31,927 nucleotides of DNA from JAJPXI01 sp051867655 (GTDB lineage: Bacteria > Bacillota > Clostridia > Oscillospirales > Oscillospiraceae): contig JBJDYV010000092.1 of assembly GCA_051867655.1 (NCBI GenBank), positions 1 to 31,927 on the forward strand, read 5' to 3'. Of the stretch, positions 15,918 through 23,857 are shown in pieces (positions within the stretch are counted from its first letter, which is position 1; the number at the start of each line of letters is the position of its first letter). A model generated the notes under the pieces. That model made no database searches and had not been told where the DNA came from. It saw only the letters and a list, made by a program, of their open reading frames with translations. The translations under genes and the position numbers were made by a program.

Positions 15918-16730
15918 TTATGACAGATAGCCTTCCCGAACCGAAACGCCGAAATGCTGTGCAAGCTGCCGCATCTGATCGTCGTGAATGGTGTTGAGCC
16001 GGGGCAGATGGGCGATCTTCATGTAGATTTCCGCCGCTTTCTCGGCGGTCTCGATGAGCCCGAAGGTCTCATCCAGGTCCGCGCCCGCACCGTAGATGCC
16101 GTGCTGGGCCCAGACCACAAGGCGGGAGGCCTTCATCTTCTCCGCCGTGGCTTCGCCGATCTCGTTGGTGCCGCAGAGCATCCAGGGCAGCACGCCCACG
16201 CCGTCCGGGAACACGATGACGCACTCGGTGCACATCTGCCAGAGGGTCCGGGTGAACTCCCGCTCATCCAGGGGGTGGACATAGGTCATGGCCAGCAGGT
16301 TGGTGGGATGGCAGTGCATGACAACGCGGTTGTGTGGGTTGACCTTCAGGCGCTCCATGTGGCTCATCAGGTGGGCCGGAAGCTCAGAAGTGAATTTGCC
16401 GCCGTCCCGGAAGCCCCACAGGACTTCCGCGGTGGTGCCGTCTTTTGCGATGCGGATGATCCCCAGATTGTTTTCGGGGTCGGCCTCCATATTTTTGAAA
16501 TATTTTCCTGTGCCGGTGACGATAAAGATCTTGCCGATGAGAGCGGCGGCGTCAAAACCGGTGGGAATGGTGCGGATGACGTGGTTCAGATCCAGGTATT
16601 CAGCCACCTCAGCTTCATCCAGCAGGCAGCTGATGTTGCCGCCGTTGCGCTCGTCCCAGCCCAGACGGTACATATTGGCTGTGGTCTTTTTCATTTCCTC
16701 CACAAAGGGAGCGCTCAGAATATTTTTCAT
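15918..16730 (-). CDS. rhaD: L-rhamnulose-1-phosphate aldolase
   Basis: This is a 270-residue class II (zinc) aldolase that cleaves L-rhamnulose-1-phosphate to dihydroxyacetone phosphate and L-lactaldehyde. It matches E. coli RhaD in length (274) and in motifs: GWDERNGGNIS at residues 24-34, TSELPAH with Glu116, MHCHPTNLLAM with zinc ligands His139 and His141, and WAQHGIYGAG with His210. These positions are shifted by only one or two from the E. coli catalytic Glu117, His141, His143 and His212. ATG 16730 is chosen because GAGAGG lies 9 nt upstream; a TTG at 16739 is in frame but overlaps rhaA and has poorer spacing. It is the last gene of rhaB-rhaA-rhaD. Confidence 0.96.
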   Translation of the reverse strand: MKNILSAPFVEEMKKTTANMYRLGWDERNGGNISCLLDEAEVAEYLDLNHVIRTIPTGFDAAALIGKIFIVTGTGKYFKNMEADPENNLGIIRIAKDGTTAEVLWGFRDGGKFTSELPAHLMSHMERLKVNPHNRVVMHCHPTNLLAMTYVHPLDEREFTRTLWQMCTECVIVFPDGVGVLPWMLCGTNEIGEATAEKMKASRLVVWAQHGIYGAGADLDETFGLIETAEKAAEIYMKIAHLPRLNTIHDDQMRQLAQHFGVSVREGYLS

Positions 16731-16735
16731 GTTGA

Positions 16736-17989
16736 TCAACCTCTCTTGGAAAGCACGTCGGCTTCATATTTTTCGATTTCGGGGTACCATGCTCCGTCCG
16801 CGGGCTTGCCGCAGAACGTGCAGTATTCCTCCCACACATCACCGAAGGGCATGGTCTTCAGCTCCTCCTGCAGGACCATCAGCCGGGAGAAATTGCCCTC
16901 GTTCTGGAGCCGGGTCAGCGCGGCATTGGGCTGGAGCAGAGCGAACAGCAGGGCCTTCTGCAGGTTCCGGAAGCCGGTGACCCACGCGGAAATGCGGTTG
17001 ATGGAGGCGTCGAAGTAGTCCAGGGCGATGAAGACCCGGTCCAGGCCGCCGCAGCGGACGATCTCCTTGCAGATCTCCCGGGTCTCGTCATCGAACAGGA
17101 CCACGTGGTCGCTGTCCCAGCGCACGCCTCGCGTCACATGCAGGGCCATCTTCTTGTCGTAGGCGAGGATGGCGGAGATCTTGTCGCTGACCACCTCCGT
17201 GGGGTGGTAGTGGCCGTTGTCCATCAAACAGATGCAGTCGTCCCGGGAGCTGGCGTATTTCAGGCACCACTCGGCGCTGCCCACGGTGTAGCTTTCCACG
17301 CCGATGCCGAACACCTTGCTCTCGGCACAGGGGTAGACCTTGTCCTTATCGAAGGGTTCGGACAGGATCTCGTCAAAGGACTGCCTGTAGCGCAGACGGG
17401 GGCCCAGACGGTCGGCAGGGATGTCCTTGTAGCCGTCGCCGGTCCAGATGTTCATGACGCAGGGCTGGCCCAGCTCGTCGGCCAGATACTGGGAGATGCG
17501 CACACAGGCTTTTCCATGCTCCACCCAGAACCGGCGGGTGTCCTCGTTGGGGCTGGACAGGGTCAGGGGATCGCACTTGGGATGGGAAAAGAAGGTGGGG
17601 TTGAAGTCGCAGCCCAGGCCCCGCTCCCGGCAGTAGTCCACCCACTTTTTGAAGTGCTTGGGCTCCAGCTTGTCCCGGTCCACCCAGCCGCCGTTTTCGG
17701 CGTCAAAGATAGCGTAGCTGGCGTGGAGGTTCAGCTTGACCTGGCCGGGGACCAGGGCGATGACCTGGTCGATGTCCGCCATCAGCTCCTCCGGCGTACG
17801 GGCTTTGCCGGGATAGTTGCCGGTGGTCTGGATGCCGCCGGTCAGGGATTTTTCCTTCTGGTCGAAGCCTCCCACATCGTCGCCCTGCCAGCAGTGCAGG
17901 GCCACGGGAACGGTCTTCAGCTTTTCGAGGGCGGAGTCGGTGTCCACACCAAGAGCGGCGTATTTGGCTTTTGCTTCGGCATAACTCAT
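16736..17989 (-). CDS. rhaA: L-rhamnose isomerase
   Basis: This 417-residue cytoplasmic enzyme converts L-rhamnose to L-rhamnulose; E. coli RhaA has 419 residues. Hallmarks include VALHCWQGDDVGGF near residue 30, GNYPGKARTPEEL, the MDNGHYHPTEVVSDKI stretch and GVRWDSDHVVLFDDE, which hold metal- and substrate-binding residues. The start ATG at 17989 follows the rhaB stop after one base; its GGAGG site (18003-17999) lies within the last codons of rhaB, 9 nt from the start, so translation is coupled. The stop is 5 nt before the rhaD start. Confidence 0.97.
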   Translation of the reverse strand: MSYAEAKAKYAALGVDTDSALEKLKTVPVALHCWQGDDVGGFDQKEKSLTGGIQTTGNYPGKARTPEELMADIDQVIALVPGQVKLNLHASYAIFDAENGGWVDRDKLEPKHFKKWVDYCRERGLGCDFNPTFFSHPKCDPLTLSSPNEDTRRFWVEHGKACVRISQYLADELGQPCVMNIWTGDGYKDIPADRLGPRLRYRQSFDEILSEPFDKDKVYPCAESKVFGIGVESYTVGSAEWCLKYASSRDDCICLMDNGHYHPTEVVSDKISAILAYDKKMALHVTRGVRWDSDHVVLFDDETREICKEIVRCGGLDRVFIALDYFDASINRISAWVTGFRNLQKALLFALLQPNAALTRLQNEGNFSRLMVLQEELKTMPFGDVWEEYCTFCGKPADGAWYPEIEKYEADVLSKRG

Positions 17990-17990
17990 G

Positions 17991-19283
17991 TCAGTTGACC
18001 TCCATCTGAATTTTCAGATTGCCCAGGGCCGTCGCCTCGATGGGCAGGGCGATGACCTTTTTGCCTGTATAGGTTTCCGTCAGCTCGTTCAGGTACTGGT
18101 TTTTGGCCCCGCCGCCGACGATATACAGCCGATCCCACTGCCGGCCGGTCAGCTGTTCCAGCTCCCGGATCGCCTGACCGTAGCTGTATGCCAGCGCGTG
18201 GTACACGCTGTTGATCAGGTCGCCGTCCCCGGCAGGTTGGGCCTTCAGCGCGGAGAGAACCGCGCCGCGCATGTCCGCGGGGGCCGAAAAGCGGCTGTCG
18301 TTGACGTCAAAGATCTCGGTAAAGGAACTGAGCTGCGCCAGCTTGACCATATCGGAAAAGGAAATGTTCATCTGCTTTTGCAGGCCCTGAATGATCCAAA
18401 GACCCATGATGTTTTTCAGATAGCGGATATAGCCCACGCCGCCCTCGTTGGTAAAATTGGCCCTGCGGCTGTCTTCCCCGGCCAGGGGGCTTTTCAGCTT
18501 CGCGCCCAGCAGCGACCATGTGCCGCTGGAGAGGAAGGGCGCGTCGGTGTCCATGGGGATCCCCTCCACGGCGGAGGCGGTGTCGTGGGTGGCGCAGAGC
18601 GTGACCCTGCACTGCCCGCCCAGCTCGGCGGAGACCTCCGGTTTCAGCGGCCCCAATACCGTACCCGGCGGAGACAGCTTCTGGAACAGCCCGGACGGGA
18701 AGCCCAGCGCCCGGATGATCTCCGCGTCGTATTCGCCGGTGCTGAGATTGACCAGCCCGGTGGTGGTGGCATTGGTGTACTCCTTTGCCATTACGCCGCA
18801 GAGCCGCCACATCAGGTATTCGGGGATCATGAGAAAGTCCGTGGCCTGCTCCAGGCGGCCGGAGAGCTTGTCCTCGTACAGCTGATAGATGGTGTTGAAG
18901 CTCTGATACTGAATTCCGGTGCGGCTGTAAAGGGTCTCAAAGGGGATCTCCGCGTGGACCTGGGGCACCACGGCTTCCGTGCGGCTGTCCCGATAGGCGT
19001 AGCAGGGGGAAAGCGGCTCGCCGTCCTTCAAAAGGACGTAATCGACGCCCCAGGTGTCGATGGACAGGCTTTCCAGGGAGCCGAATTCCGTAAAGGCGGC
19101 GCGGATGCCCCGCTTTACCTGCTCATAAATGTGCTCCAGGTCCCAGACAAGGTGGCCGTCCGCCGTGCGGACGCCGTTGGCAAAGCGAAAGATTTCTTTG
19201 GTGCATAGCACACCGTGTTCTTTCCAGCCGACAATGTGCCGGCCGCTGGATGCGCCGATGTCGATGGCAAGATAATACTTCAT
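17991..19283 (-). CDS. rhaB: Rhamnulokinase, lacking the usual C-terminal tail
   Basis: This is a FGGY-family kinase of 430 residues that phosphorylates L-rhamnulose at O-1. The N-terminal phosphate-binding motif is IDIGASSGR, followed by DTWGVDYVLL, RTGIQYQSFNTIYQLYE and, in the C-terminal domain, SSGTWSLLG, NEGGVGYIRYLKNIMGLW and IVGGGAKNQYLNELTE. The end is EATALGNLKIQMEVN, whereas E. coli RhaB (489 residues) continues for about 50-60 residues after the matching EASTLGN motif. The stop sits exactly where the rhaA ribosome site begins. Active-site motifs are intact, so the enzyme may still work. The start is set at ATG 19283 (6 nt after GGGCGG); an adjacent ATG at 19286 is possible. The frame is open further upstream but crosses the promoter. 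Confidence 0.93.
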   Translation of the reverse strand: MKYYLAIDIGASSGRHIVGWKEHGVLCTKEIFRFANGVRTADGHLVWDLEHIYEQVKRGIRAAFTEFGSLESLSIDTWGVDYVLLKDGEPLSPCYAYRDSRTEAVVPQVHAEIPFETLYSRTGIQYQSFNTIYQLYEDKLSGRLEQATDFLMIPEYLMWRLCGVMAKEYTNATTTGLVNLSTGEYDAEIIRALGFPSGLFQKLSPPGTVLGPLKPEVSAELGGQCRVTLCATHDTASAVEGIPMDTDAPFLSSGTWSLLGAKLKSPLAGEDSRRANFTNEGGVGYIRYLKNIMGLWIIQGLQKQMNISFSDMVKLAQLSSFTEIFDVNDSRFSAPADMRGAVLSALKAQPAGDGDLINSVYHALAYSYGQAIRELEQLTGRQWDRLYIVGGGAKNQYLNELTETYTGKKVIALPIEATALGNLKIQMEVN

Positions 19284-19365
19284 CATGATCCGCCCTTCAC
19301 ATTTGATCGGTATTTCCGGGAGCCGCATTGCGCTGCCTGCATGAATCTTCATAATAATCAAAAAA

Positions 19366-19394
19366 AGTATAGGACAATTGAACTTTAATTTCAA
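19366..19394 (-). promoter_or_regulatory. Promoter of rhaBAD
   Basis: On the minus strand TTGAAA (19394-19389) and TATACT (19371-19366) are separated by exactly 17 nt, each one base from consensus. A leader of roughly 75 nt leads to rhaB. The inverted repeat at 19375-19397 covers the -35 box and most of the spacer, so this promoter is very likely regulated by a protein bound there. Confidence 0.8.
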
Positions 19395-19397
19395 TTG
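19375..19397. promoter_or_regulatory. Perfect inverted repeat overlapping the rhaBAD promoter (candidate operator)
   Basis: CAATTGAA (19375-19382), a 7-nt spacer CTTTAAT, and TTCAATTG (19390-19397) form a perfect 8-bp inverted repeat. Its position across the -35 box and spacer fits a repressor site. The left part, AATTGAACTT, recurs exactly at 19501-19510. Confidence 0.6.
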
Positions 19398-19469
19398 CCT
19401 TTGTCTGCAGACGGGCCGGAAAACAGCAAGTAATCAAAATAAACCAGTAAAACAGGCTTGCTATTTACC

Positions 19470-19498
19470 GTGCAATCCGCACAAAATGGCACTATACT
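19470..19498 (+). promoter_or_regulatory. Candidate promoter of the sugar ABC importer operon
   Basis: TATACT (19493-19498) resembles a -10 box and matches that of rhaBAD. The element 17 nt upstream, GTGCAA (19470-19475), is a poor -35, as is common in activator-dependent promoters. A small inverted repeat GTGC-AATCC-GCAC (19471-19483) overlaps the expected -35 region. The following leader of about 145 nt shows no gene. Confidence 0.45.
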
Positions 19499-19500
19499 CA

Positions 19501-19510
19501 AATTGAACTT
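19501..19510 (+). repeat. Second copy of the rha half-site AATTGAACTT
   Basis: The decamer AATTGAACTT occurs at 19376-19385 within the rhaBAD inverted repeat and again here, in the same orientation 125 bp away and two bases after the candidate -10 box of the divergent transporter operon. This is consistent with one regulator acting on both operons, but a chance recurrence in an AT-rich spacer cannot be excluded. Confidence 0.5.
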
Positions 19511-19647
19511 ATTGGGTAATTTGGCGGAAAAACCGGCTCGATGGGGACTTGCCTGCGTGGACAGTGCGGCAGGGGATCGTTTTATTCCGATCGAACCGAA
19601 TTCCGCCCCCTCGGACAAGCCGATCATGAACAAAAAGGCGGATGAGT

Positions 19648-21180
19648 ATGGAAAAGGAATTGCTGTTTGAAACAAGAAAGATGCATAAAGCGTTTGGCCC
19701 TACCATCGCCTTGAAGGAGGTCGACTTTGCCCTGCGCAGAGGCGAGATCCGCGGGCTGGTGGGAGAGAACGGCTCCGGAAAGTCCACGATCATGTCCATC
19801 GCGTCGGGCATGCAGCCCGCCACCAGCGGAGAGATGTTCTATAAGGGACAGCCGTGGCACCCCGCCAGCATGGTGGACGCCCAGGAAAAGGGCATCTCCA
19901 TGATCCTGCAGGAGGCGAACACCATCCCCAACGTCACCGTGGCCCAGAACATTTTCTCCGGGCACGAGGAGGACTTCGCGCGCTGGGGCTTCATGAACAA
20001 CCGGGAAATGGCCCGGCAGGCCCAGAAGCTGCTGGACGAGTTCGGCATTTCCCACATCCGCGCCTCCGACAACATTAACAAATACAATTTTGAAGACCGC
20101 AAGCTGATTGAGATCGTCCGCTGCGTCAAGGAGGACACCGAGATCCTGGTGGTGGACGAGAGCACCACGGCGCTGAGCTACGACGGGCGGGAGATCCTGT
20201 TCAAAATCGTGGACCGCATGGCCCTTCAGGAAAACAAAGCGGTCGTGTTCATCTCCCACGACATGGATGAGATCCTGGACCACTGCACGGTGCTGACCGT
20301 GCTGCGGGACGGCGAGATCGTCGGCCAGATCAGCGAGGAAGACATGACGGCGGCGCGGACCGACCCGGTCACCCGGGGCGAGGTCATGAAGCGGGCCCGG
20401 CACATGATGGTCGGCCGCGAGATCGGCGAGAAGTATTACCGCGACGACTTCATCCCCTCCCGGCGGGAGGAGGTGGCCCTGGCGTTTCAGGATATCTCCT
20501 TCGGGCGGATCAAACACTTTTCCCTGGAGGTCCACGCGGGAGAGATCGTGGGACTGGGCGGGCTTTCCGGCTGCGGCATGCATGAGATCGGGCGGGCCGC
20601 CTTCGGCCTGGAGAAACTGAAAAAGGGCCAGGTGGTGCGCAACGGAAACGCCATTACCACGCCGCTGATCGCCATCCAGAACGGGCTGGGCTACATCTCC
20701 AAAAACCGTGACCTGGAGGCGCTGATCCTGAACGGTCCGATCGGCGAGAATATCGTGCTCCCCTCTCTGGATGCGCTGGGCTCGAAGGGCTTTATCAGTC
20801 CCAAGCGGGTCCGGAACCTGGTCAACCGGCAGATCGATCAGTTCTCCATCAAGTGCCGGAACGGGAATCAGTACGTGAACACCCTCTCGGGCGGCAACAA
20901 GCAGAAGGTGTCCTTCGCCAAGTGGACGGCAAAGGACAGCGACGTGTTCATCATGGACTGCCCCACCCGCGGCGTCGATGTGGGCGTCAAGCAGGCCATG
21001 TACGCCCTGATGGAAAAGATGAAACAGGACGGGAAGGCCATCCTGATGATCAGCGAGGAGCTGTCCGAGCTGATCGGTATGGCCGACCGGCTGGTCATTA
21101 TGAAGGATTTCGCGGTGACCAAGGAATTCCTTCGGTCTCAGGACCTGAAGCAGACGGATGTAATCGAATACATAATCTGA
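19648..21180 (+). CDS. Sugar ABC importer ATPase (RbsA/RhaT-like, two ABC domains)
   Basis: This is a 510-residue tandem-domain ATPase of the RbsA/MglA class that energises monosaccharide-type importers. Domain 1 has Walker A GENGSGKST (39-47), Walker B LVVDES with Asp170/Glu171 and switch His204, but its signature motif is replaced by NKYNFEDRKLIEI (144-156). Domain 2 has a degenerate Walker A (GLSGCGMHE, about 305-313), a good signature LSGGNKQ (413-419) and Walker B FIMDCPTRGVDVG, in which Cys438 replaces the catalytic Glu. One nucleotide site (Walker A/B of domain 1 with signature of domain 2) is therefore intact and the other looks dead. ATG 19648 is chosen because AAGGCGG ends 6 nt upstream; ATG 19642 is also possible. 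It is divergent from rhaBAD and starts the importer operon, suggesting rhamnose or rhamnosides as substrate. Confidence 0.92.
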   Translation: MEKELLFETRKMHKAFGPTIALKEVDFALRRGEIRGLVGENGSGKSTIMSIASGMQPATSGEMFYKGQPWHPASMVDAQEKGISMILQEANTIPNVTVAQNIFSGHEEDFARWGFMNNREMARQAQKLLDEFGISHIRASDNINKYNFEDRKLIEIVRCVKEDTEILVVDESTTALSYDGREILFKIVDRMALQENKAVVFISHDMDEILDHCTVLTVLRDGEIVGQISEEDMTAARTDPVTRGEVMKRARHMMVGREIGEKYYRDDFIPSRREEVALAFQDISFGRIKHFSLEVHAGEIVGLGGLSGCGMHEIGRAAFGLEKLKKGQVVRNGNAITTPLIAIQNGLGYISKNRDLEALILNGPIGENIVLPSLDALGSKGFISPKRVRNLVNRQIDQFSIKCRNGNQYVNTLSGGNKQKVSFAKWTAKDSDVFIMDCPTRGVDVGVKQAMYALMEKMKQDGKAILMISEELSELIGMADRLVIMKDFAVTKEFLRSQDLKQTDVIEYII

Positions 21181-21195
21181 GGGGAATCGGAACGG

Positions 21196-22215
21196 ATGAA
21201 AGCGAAACAATTCATAACAAAAGAACAGATCCGTCAGCACGGCAATGACATTTTCGCGTACAGTGGGCTGATCTTCTGCATTCTGATCTTCTCCATTTTC
21301 TCGCCGATCATCAAGGACGTGAACATCCTGGACCCCTCGGGGCTGGCGTTCAAGAACATCATTGCGGACGGCGTGATCTATTCCATCCTGGCGTCGGGCG
21401 CCGTCTTCGTGTACTCCCTGGGCGCTATGGATATCTCGGTCGGTGCGCAGATGACGCTGTACTCCGTGCTGCTGATCCAGATCTACAACAAGGGCGGCTC
21501 CAGCCCGTGGATGATCGCGGTGGGCGTGCTGGTGATCCTGGTGATCGCCATGGCCTGCGGCGCGACGAACTCCATCGTGGCCTCCACCCTGGACATGAAG
21601 CCCATCATCACGTCGCTGATCCTGCAGTTCTTCCTGTACGGCATCGCGGCCATCCTGATGCTGGAGTGGTGTCCCAGCAGCGTGGCCATGGGCTTTGACA
21701 TCGGGACGGCCAGCAAAACCCATTTCGCCGTCTTCCGCAACCCCTGGGTGCAGATCGTGGTCCTGGTGGTCTTCCTGCTGATCGTGGGCTATCTGTTCAA
21801 TTACGCCAAACTGGGCCGGTATGTGCGCGCCATCGGCGCCAACCCGGAATGTGCCCGGCAGGCGGGCGTCAATGTGGTGCGCTATAAGCTGCTGGCCTAC
21901 CTGACCTTCGCCCTGGCCATCGTGGTGGCGTCGGTCCTGTTTGTGGCCACCAAGGGCTCCACCGACCAGACCGCCGGCAAGGGCTATGAGATGAAAATCA
22001 TGATCTCCCTGATTCTGGGCGGCATGCCTCTGTCGGGCGGCATGAAATCCAAGATCAGCAGCGCGGTCATCGGCGGCTTTACCTACGCGCTCATCAGCCG
22101 GAGCTTCATTTATCTGGGCGTGCCCGACAAATTCACCACCATGTTCGTGGCGCTGATCTATATCGTGGTCGTTCTGGTCACCTGCCGCAGCAAGGACAAG
22201 GTCCTGCCGCGATGA
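21196..22215 (+). CDS. Sugar ABC importer permease (RbsC-like), first
   Basis: This is a 339-residue polytopic membrane protein of the RbsC/BPD_transp_2 class. It starts with a short cytoplasmic segment, then a hydrophobic helix (LIFCILIFSIFSPI). Family hallmarks include GAVFVYSLGAMDISVGAQMT near residues 72-91, the coupling segment GRYVRAIGANPECARQAGVN and GGMPLSGGMKSKISSAVIGG. It lies 15 nt after the ATPase. With the second permease (23858-24880) it would form a heterodimeric pore. The two permeases differ greatly in sequence. Confidence 0.9.
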   Translation: MKAKQFITKEQIRQHGNDIFAYSGLIFCILIFSIFSPIIKDVNILDPSGLAFKNIIADGVIYSILASGAVFVYSLGAMDISVGAQMTLYSVLLIQIYNKGGSSPWMIAVGVLVILVIAMACGATNSIVASTLDMKPIITSLILQFFLYGIAAILMLEWCPSSVAMGFDIGTASKTHFAVFRNPWVQIVVLVVFLLIVGYLFNYAKLGRYVRAIGANPECARQAGVNVVRYKLLAYLTFALAIVVASVLFVATKGSTDQTAGKGYEMKIMISLILGGMPLSGGMKSKISSAVIGGFTYALISRSFIYLGVPDKFTTMFVALIYIVVVLVTCRSKDKVLPR

Positions 22216-22279
22216 ACTCTTTCGCTGATGACGGTATGCTTGCGATACCGCATCGATATAAAAATCAGGAGGAATGAAA

Positions 22280-23698
22280 ATGAAAAGCACACTCAAGCGC
22301 GCGCTGGCACTTCTGCTGGTATGTGTCATGGCTCTGGCACTTGTCAGCTGCGGAAAATCCGGCTCCCAGTCCTCGGGGAAGGACCAGGCGGGCGCCAGCA
22401 CCTCTTCCGGCTCCCAGACCGATTCCGACAAGCAGTCCGATTCCGGCTCCAAGACGGAAAACACCAAGAAACACAAGATCATGGTCTTTACGATCTCCTC
22501 CAGTTCGACCATGATCGACGCCATCAGCGGCTTCCTGGGCAGCATCGCGGACGAGCTGAACTTCGAGTACGACGTGCGCTACAAGGGCGCCGATGCCAGC
22601 GAGTACCTGTCCAAGGTCGAGACCGCCATTTCCGAGGGCTACGAAGGCATCATCACCATGAAGGACGAGGGCAACACCAATGAGATCGTCGCCCTTTGTG
22701 AGGAGAACGGCGTGTACTTCGGCAACACCTGGAACAACCAGGGCTCCTCCCTGAACACCTCCGCCGCCGGCTATGCCTTCCTGGAGAGCCCCTACTTCGT
22801 GGGCGGCGTTGTGGACTGCACCGACTCCATGAGCGTGGAAGGCGCCGCCTACTGCAAGGCCGTCGCCGAGGCCTATGAGAAGCTGCCCGCGGACAAGAAG
22901 GAGGGCTCCATCGGCTTCGTGACTATGCCTCCCGCGTGGCAGCCCACCCAGGTCCCCGCGGTCCAGACCATGTATGAGACCCTGCTGGACGAGTACAACA
23001 TCCCCGAGAGCGCTTTCGCCGTGAACGGCTTGGAGAAGCGCACCGAGGAGATGCGCTATGCGGGCACCCCCGTGGCCGCCGGCACCTACATCTGGCCCTC
23101 CATGGACGCCACCAGCAAGAAGCTGGAGAGCAAGTATTTCGATGAGAACCCCAATATGTCCCTGTTGATCTCCACCCTGGCCTACACCTTCATCAACTCC
23201 GGCCTGGACAGCGCCAACAAGCTCACTTCCATGAAGGTGTGGTGCACCGGCTTTGACAACGCGGACGCTCTGATCAACAACTTCGGCACCAAGGGCAACG
23301 GAACCTATCAGGGCTGCCGCACCGCCCCCATCGAGTGCATTGCCATGCCGCTGGTGCAGATCCTGGACAAGCTCAACGGTTATTCCTATGCCGATAAGGA
23401 AGGCGCCATCAAGGGCTTTGGTCCCATGGATGACACCAACAAGTTCAAGTACAAGGGCCTGCAGCTGAAGTCCTCCCCCACCATCGTCATTCTGAACGAC
23501 GAGGAGATGGACGCCTACCTGAACCACAATGTGTACGGCACCGGCAAGGGCGAGGACTCCGTCATCGACGCCGAGTTCCTGAAGCAGTACATGGTCACCT
23601 TCAACAGCGACGCGACCTACGAGCAGCTGTGTGAGGCCTTCGGCGAAAACAGCACGGCCATGTCCATGGAAGCCATTCTGGCAAAGGCCGGAAAGTAA
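22280..23698 (+). CDS. Sugar ABC importer substrate-binding lipoprotein
   Basis: This 472-residue lipoprotein has a basic N-terminus, hydrophobic core and lipobox ALVSC with the lipidated Cys at about residue 24. A long Ser/Gly/Asp/Lys-rich linker follows to about residue 65. The mature domain starts KHKIMVFTISSSSTMIDAI and contains SEYLSKVETAISEGYEGIIT, which resembles sugar-binding proteins of the type-I (Peripla_BP_4) fold; the rest is diverged and longer than typical RbsB-like proteins (about 300 residues). ATG 22280 is chosen because AGGAGG (22267-22272) lies 7 nt upstream; ATG 22274 is only 1 nt away. Its place between the two permeases of an operon divergent from rhaBAD suggests it binds rhamnose or a rhamnose-containing oligosaccharide; the ligand is inferred from context only. 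Confidence 0.85.
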   Translation: MKSTLKRALALLLVCVMALALVSCGKSGSQSSGKDQAGASTSSGSQTDSDKQSDSGSKTENTKKHKIMVFTISSSSTMIDAISGFLGSIADELNFEYDVRYKGADASEYLSKVETAISEGYEGIITMKDEGNTNEIVALCEENGVYFGNTWNNQGSSLNTSAAGYAFLESPYFVGGVVDCTDSMSVEGAAYCKAVAEAYEKLPADKKEGSIGFVTMPPAWQPTQVPAVQTMYETLLDEYNIPESAFAVNGLEKRTEEMRYAGTPVAAGTYIWPSMDATSKKLESKYFDENPNMSLLISTLAYTFINSGLDSANKLTSMKVWCTGFDNADALINNFGTKGNGTYQGCRTAPIECIAMPLVQILDKLNGYSYADKEGAIKGFGPMDDTNKFKYKGLQLKSSPTIVILNDEEMDAYLNHNVYGTGKGEDSVIDAEFLKQYMVTFNSDATYEQLCEAFGENSTAMSMEAILAKAGK

Positions 23699-23771
23699 GA
23701 CGGGCAGTATTGGGATCGGCGGCGCGGAGCTCCCCGCCTGACCGGCGATCCATCCAGAGATCCCAGAAGCG

Positions 23772-23805
23772 CCGCGGTGCCGCCGGTCTCCCGGCGGCAC
23801 CGCGG
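23772..23805 (+). promoter_or_regulatory. Intercistronic stem-loop after the sugar-binding-protein gene
   Basis: A perfect 15-bp, almost all G-C stem (23772-23786 with 23791-23805) with loop TCTC lies in the 159-nt gap between the binding protein and the second permease. No T tract follows, so it is probably a mRNA-stabilising 3' end for the binding-protein message rather than a terminator. The rest of the gap shows nothing I can name. Confidence 0.75.
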
Positions 23806-23857
23806 GATAAACGAAACGGTTGCACGCTGACGCGGCTGCGGCAGATTGGAGATTTGT

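Noticed and set aside
15618..15923. Plus-strand frame of 101 codons between the second Liv operon and rhaD
   Set aside because: It runs through the minus-strand promoter at 15663-15691 and the rha terminator at 15857-15901 and has no ribosome site.
19624..22545. Minus-strand open frame of 973 codons opposite the sugar ATPase and permease
   Set aside because: It is antisense to two genes with clear ABC motifs, is rich in His, Gln, Asp and Gly repeats without any domain, and has no ribosome site. It is a codon-bias shadow in GC-rich DNA.
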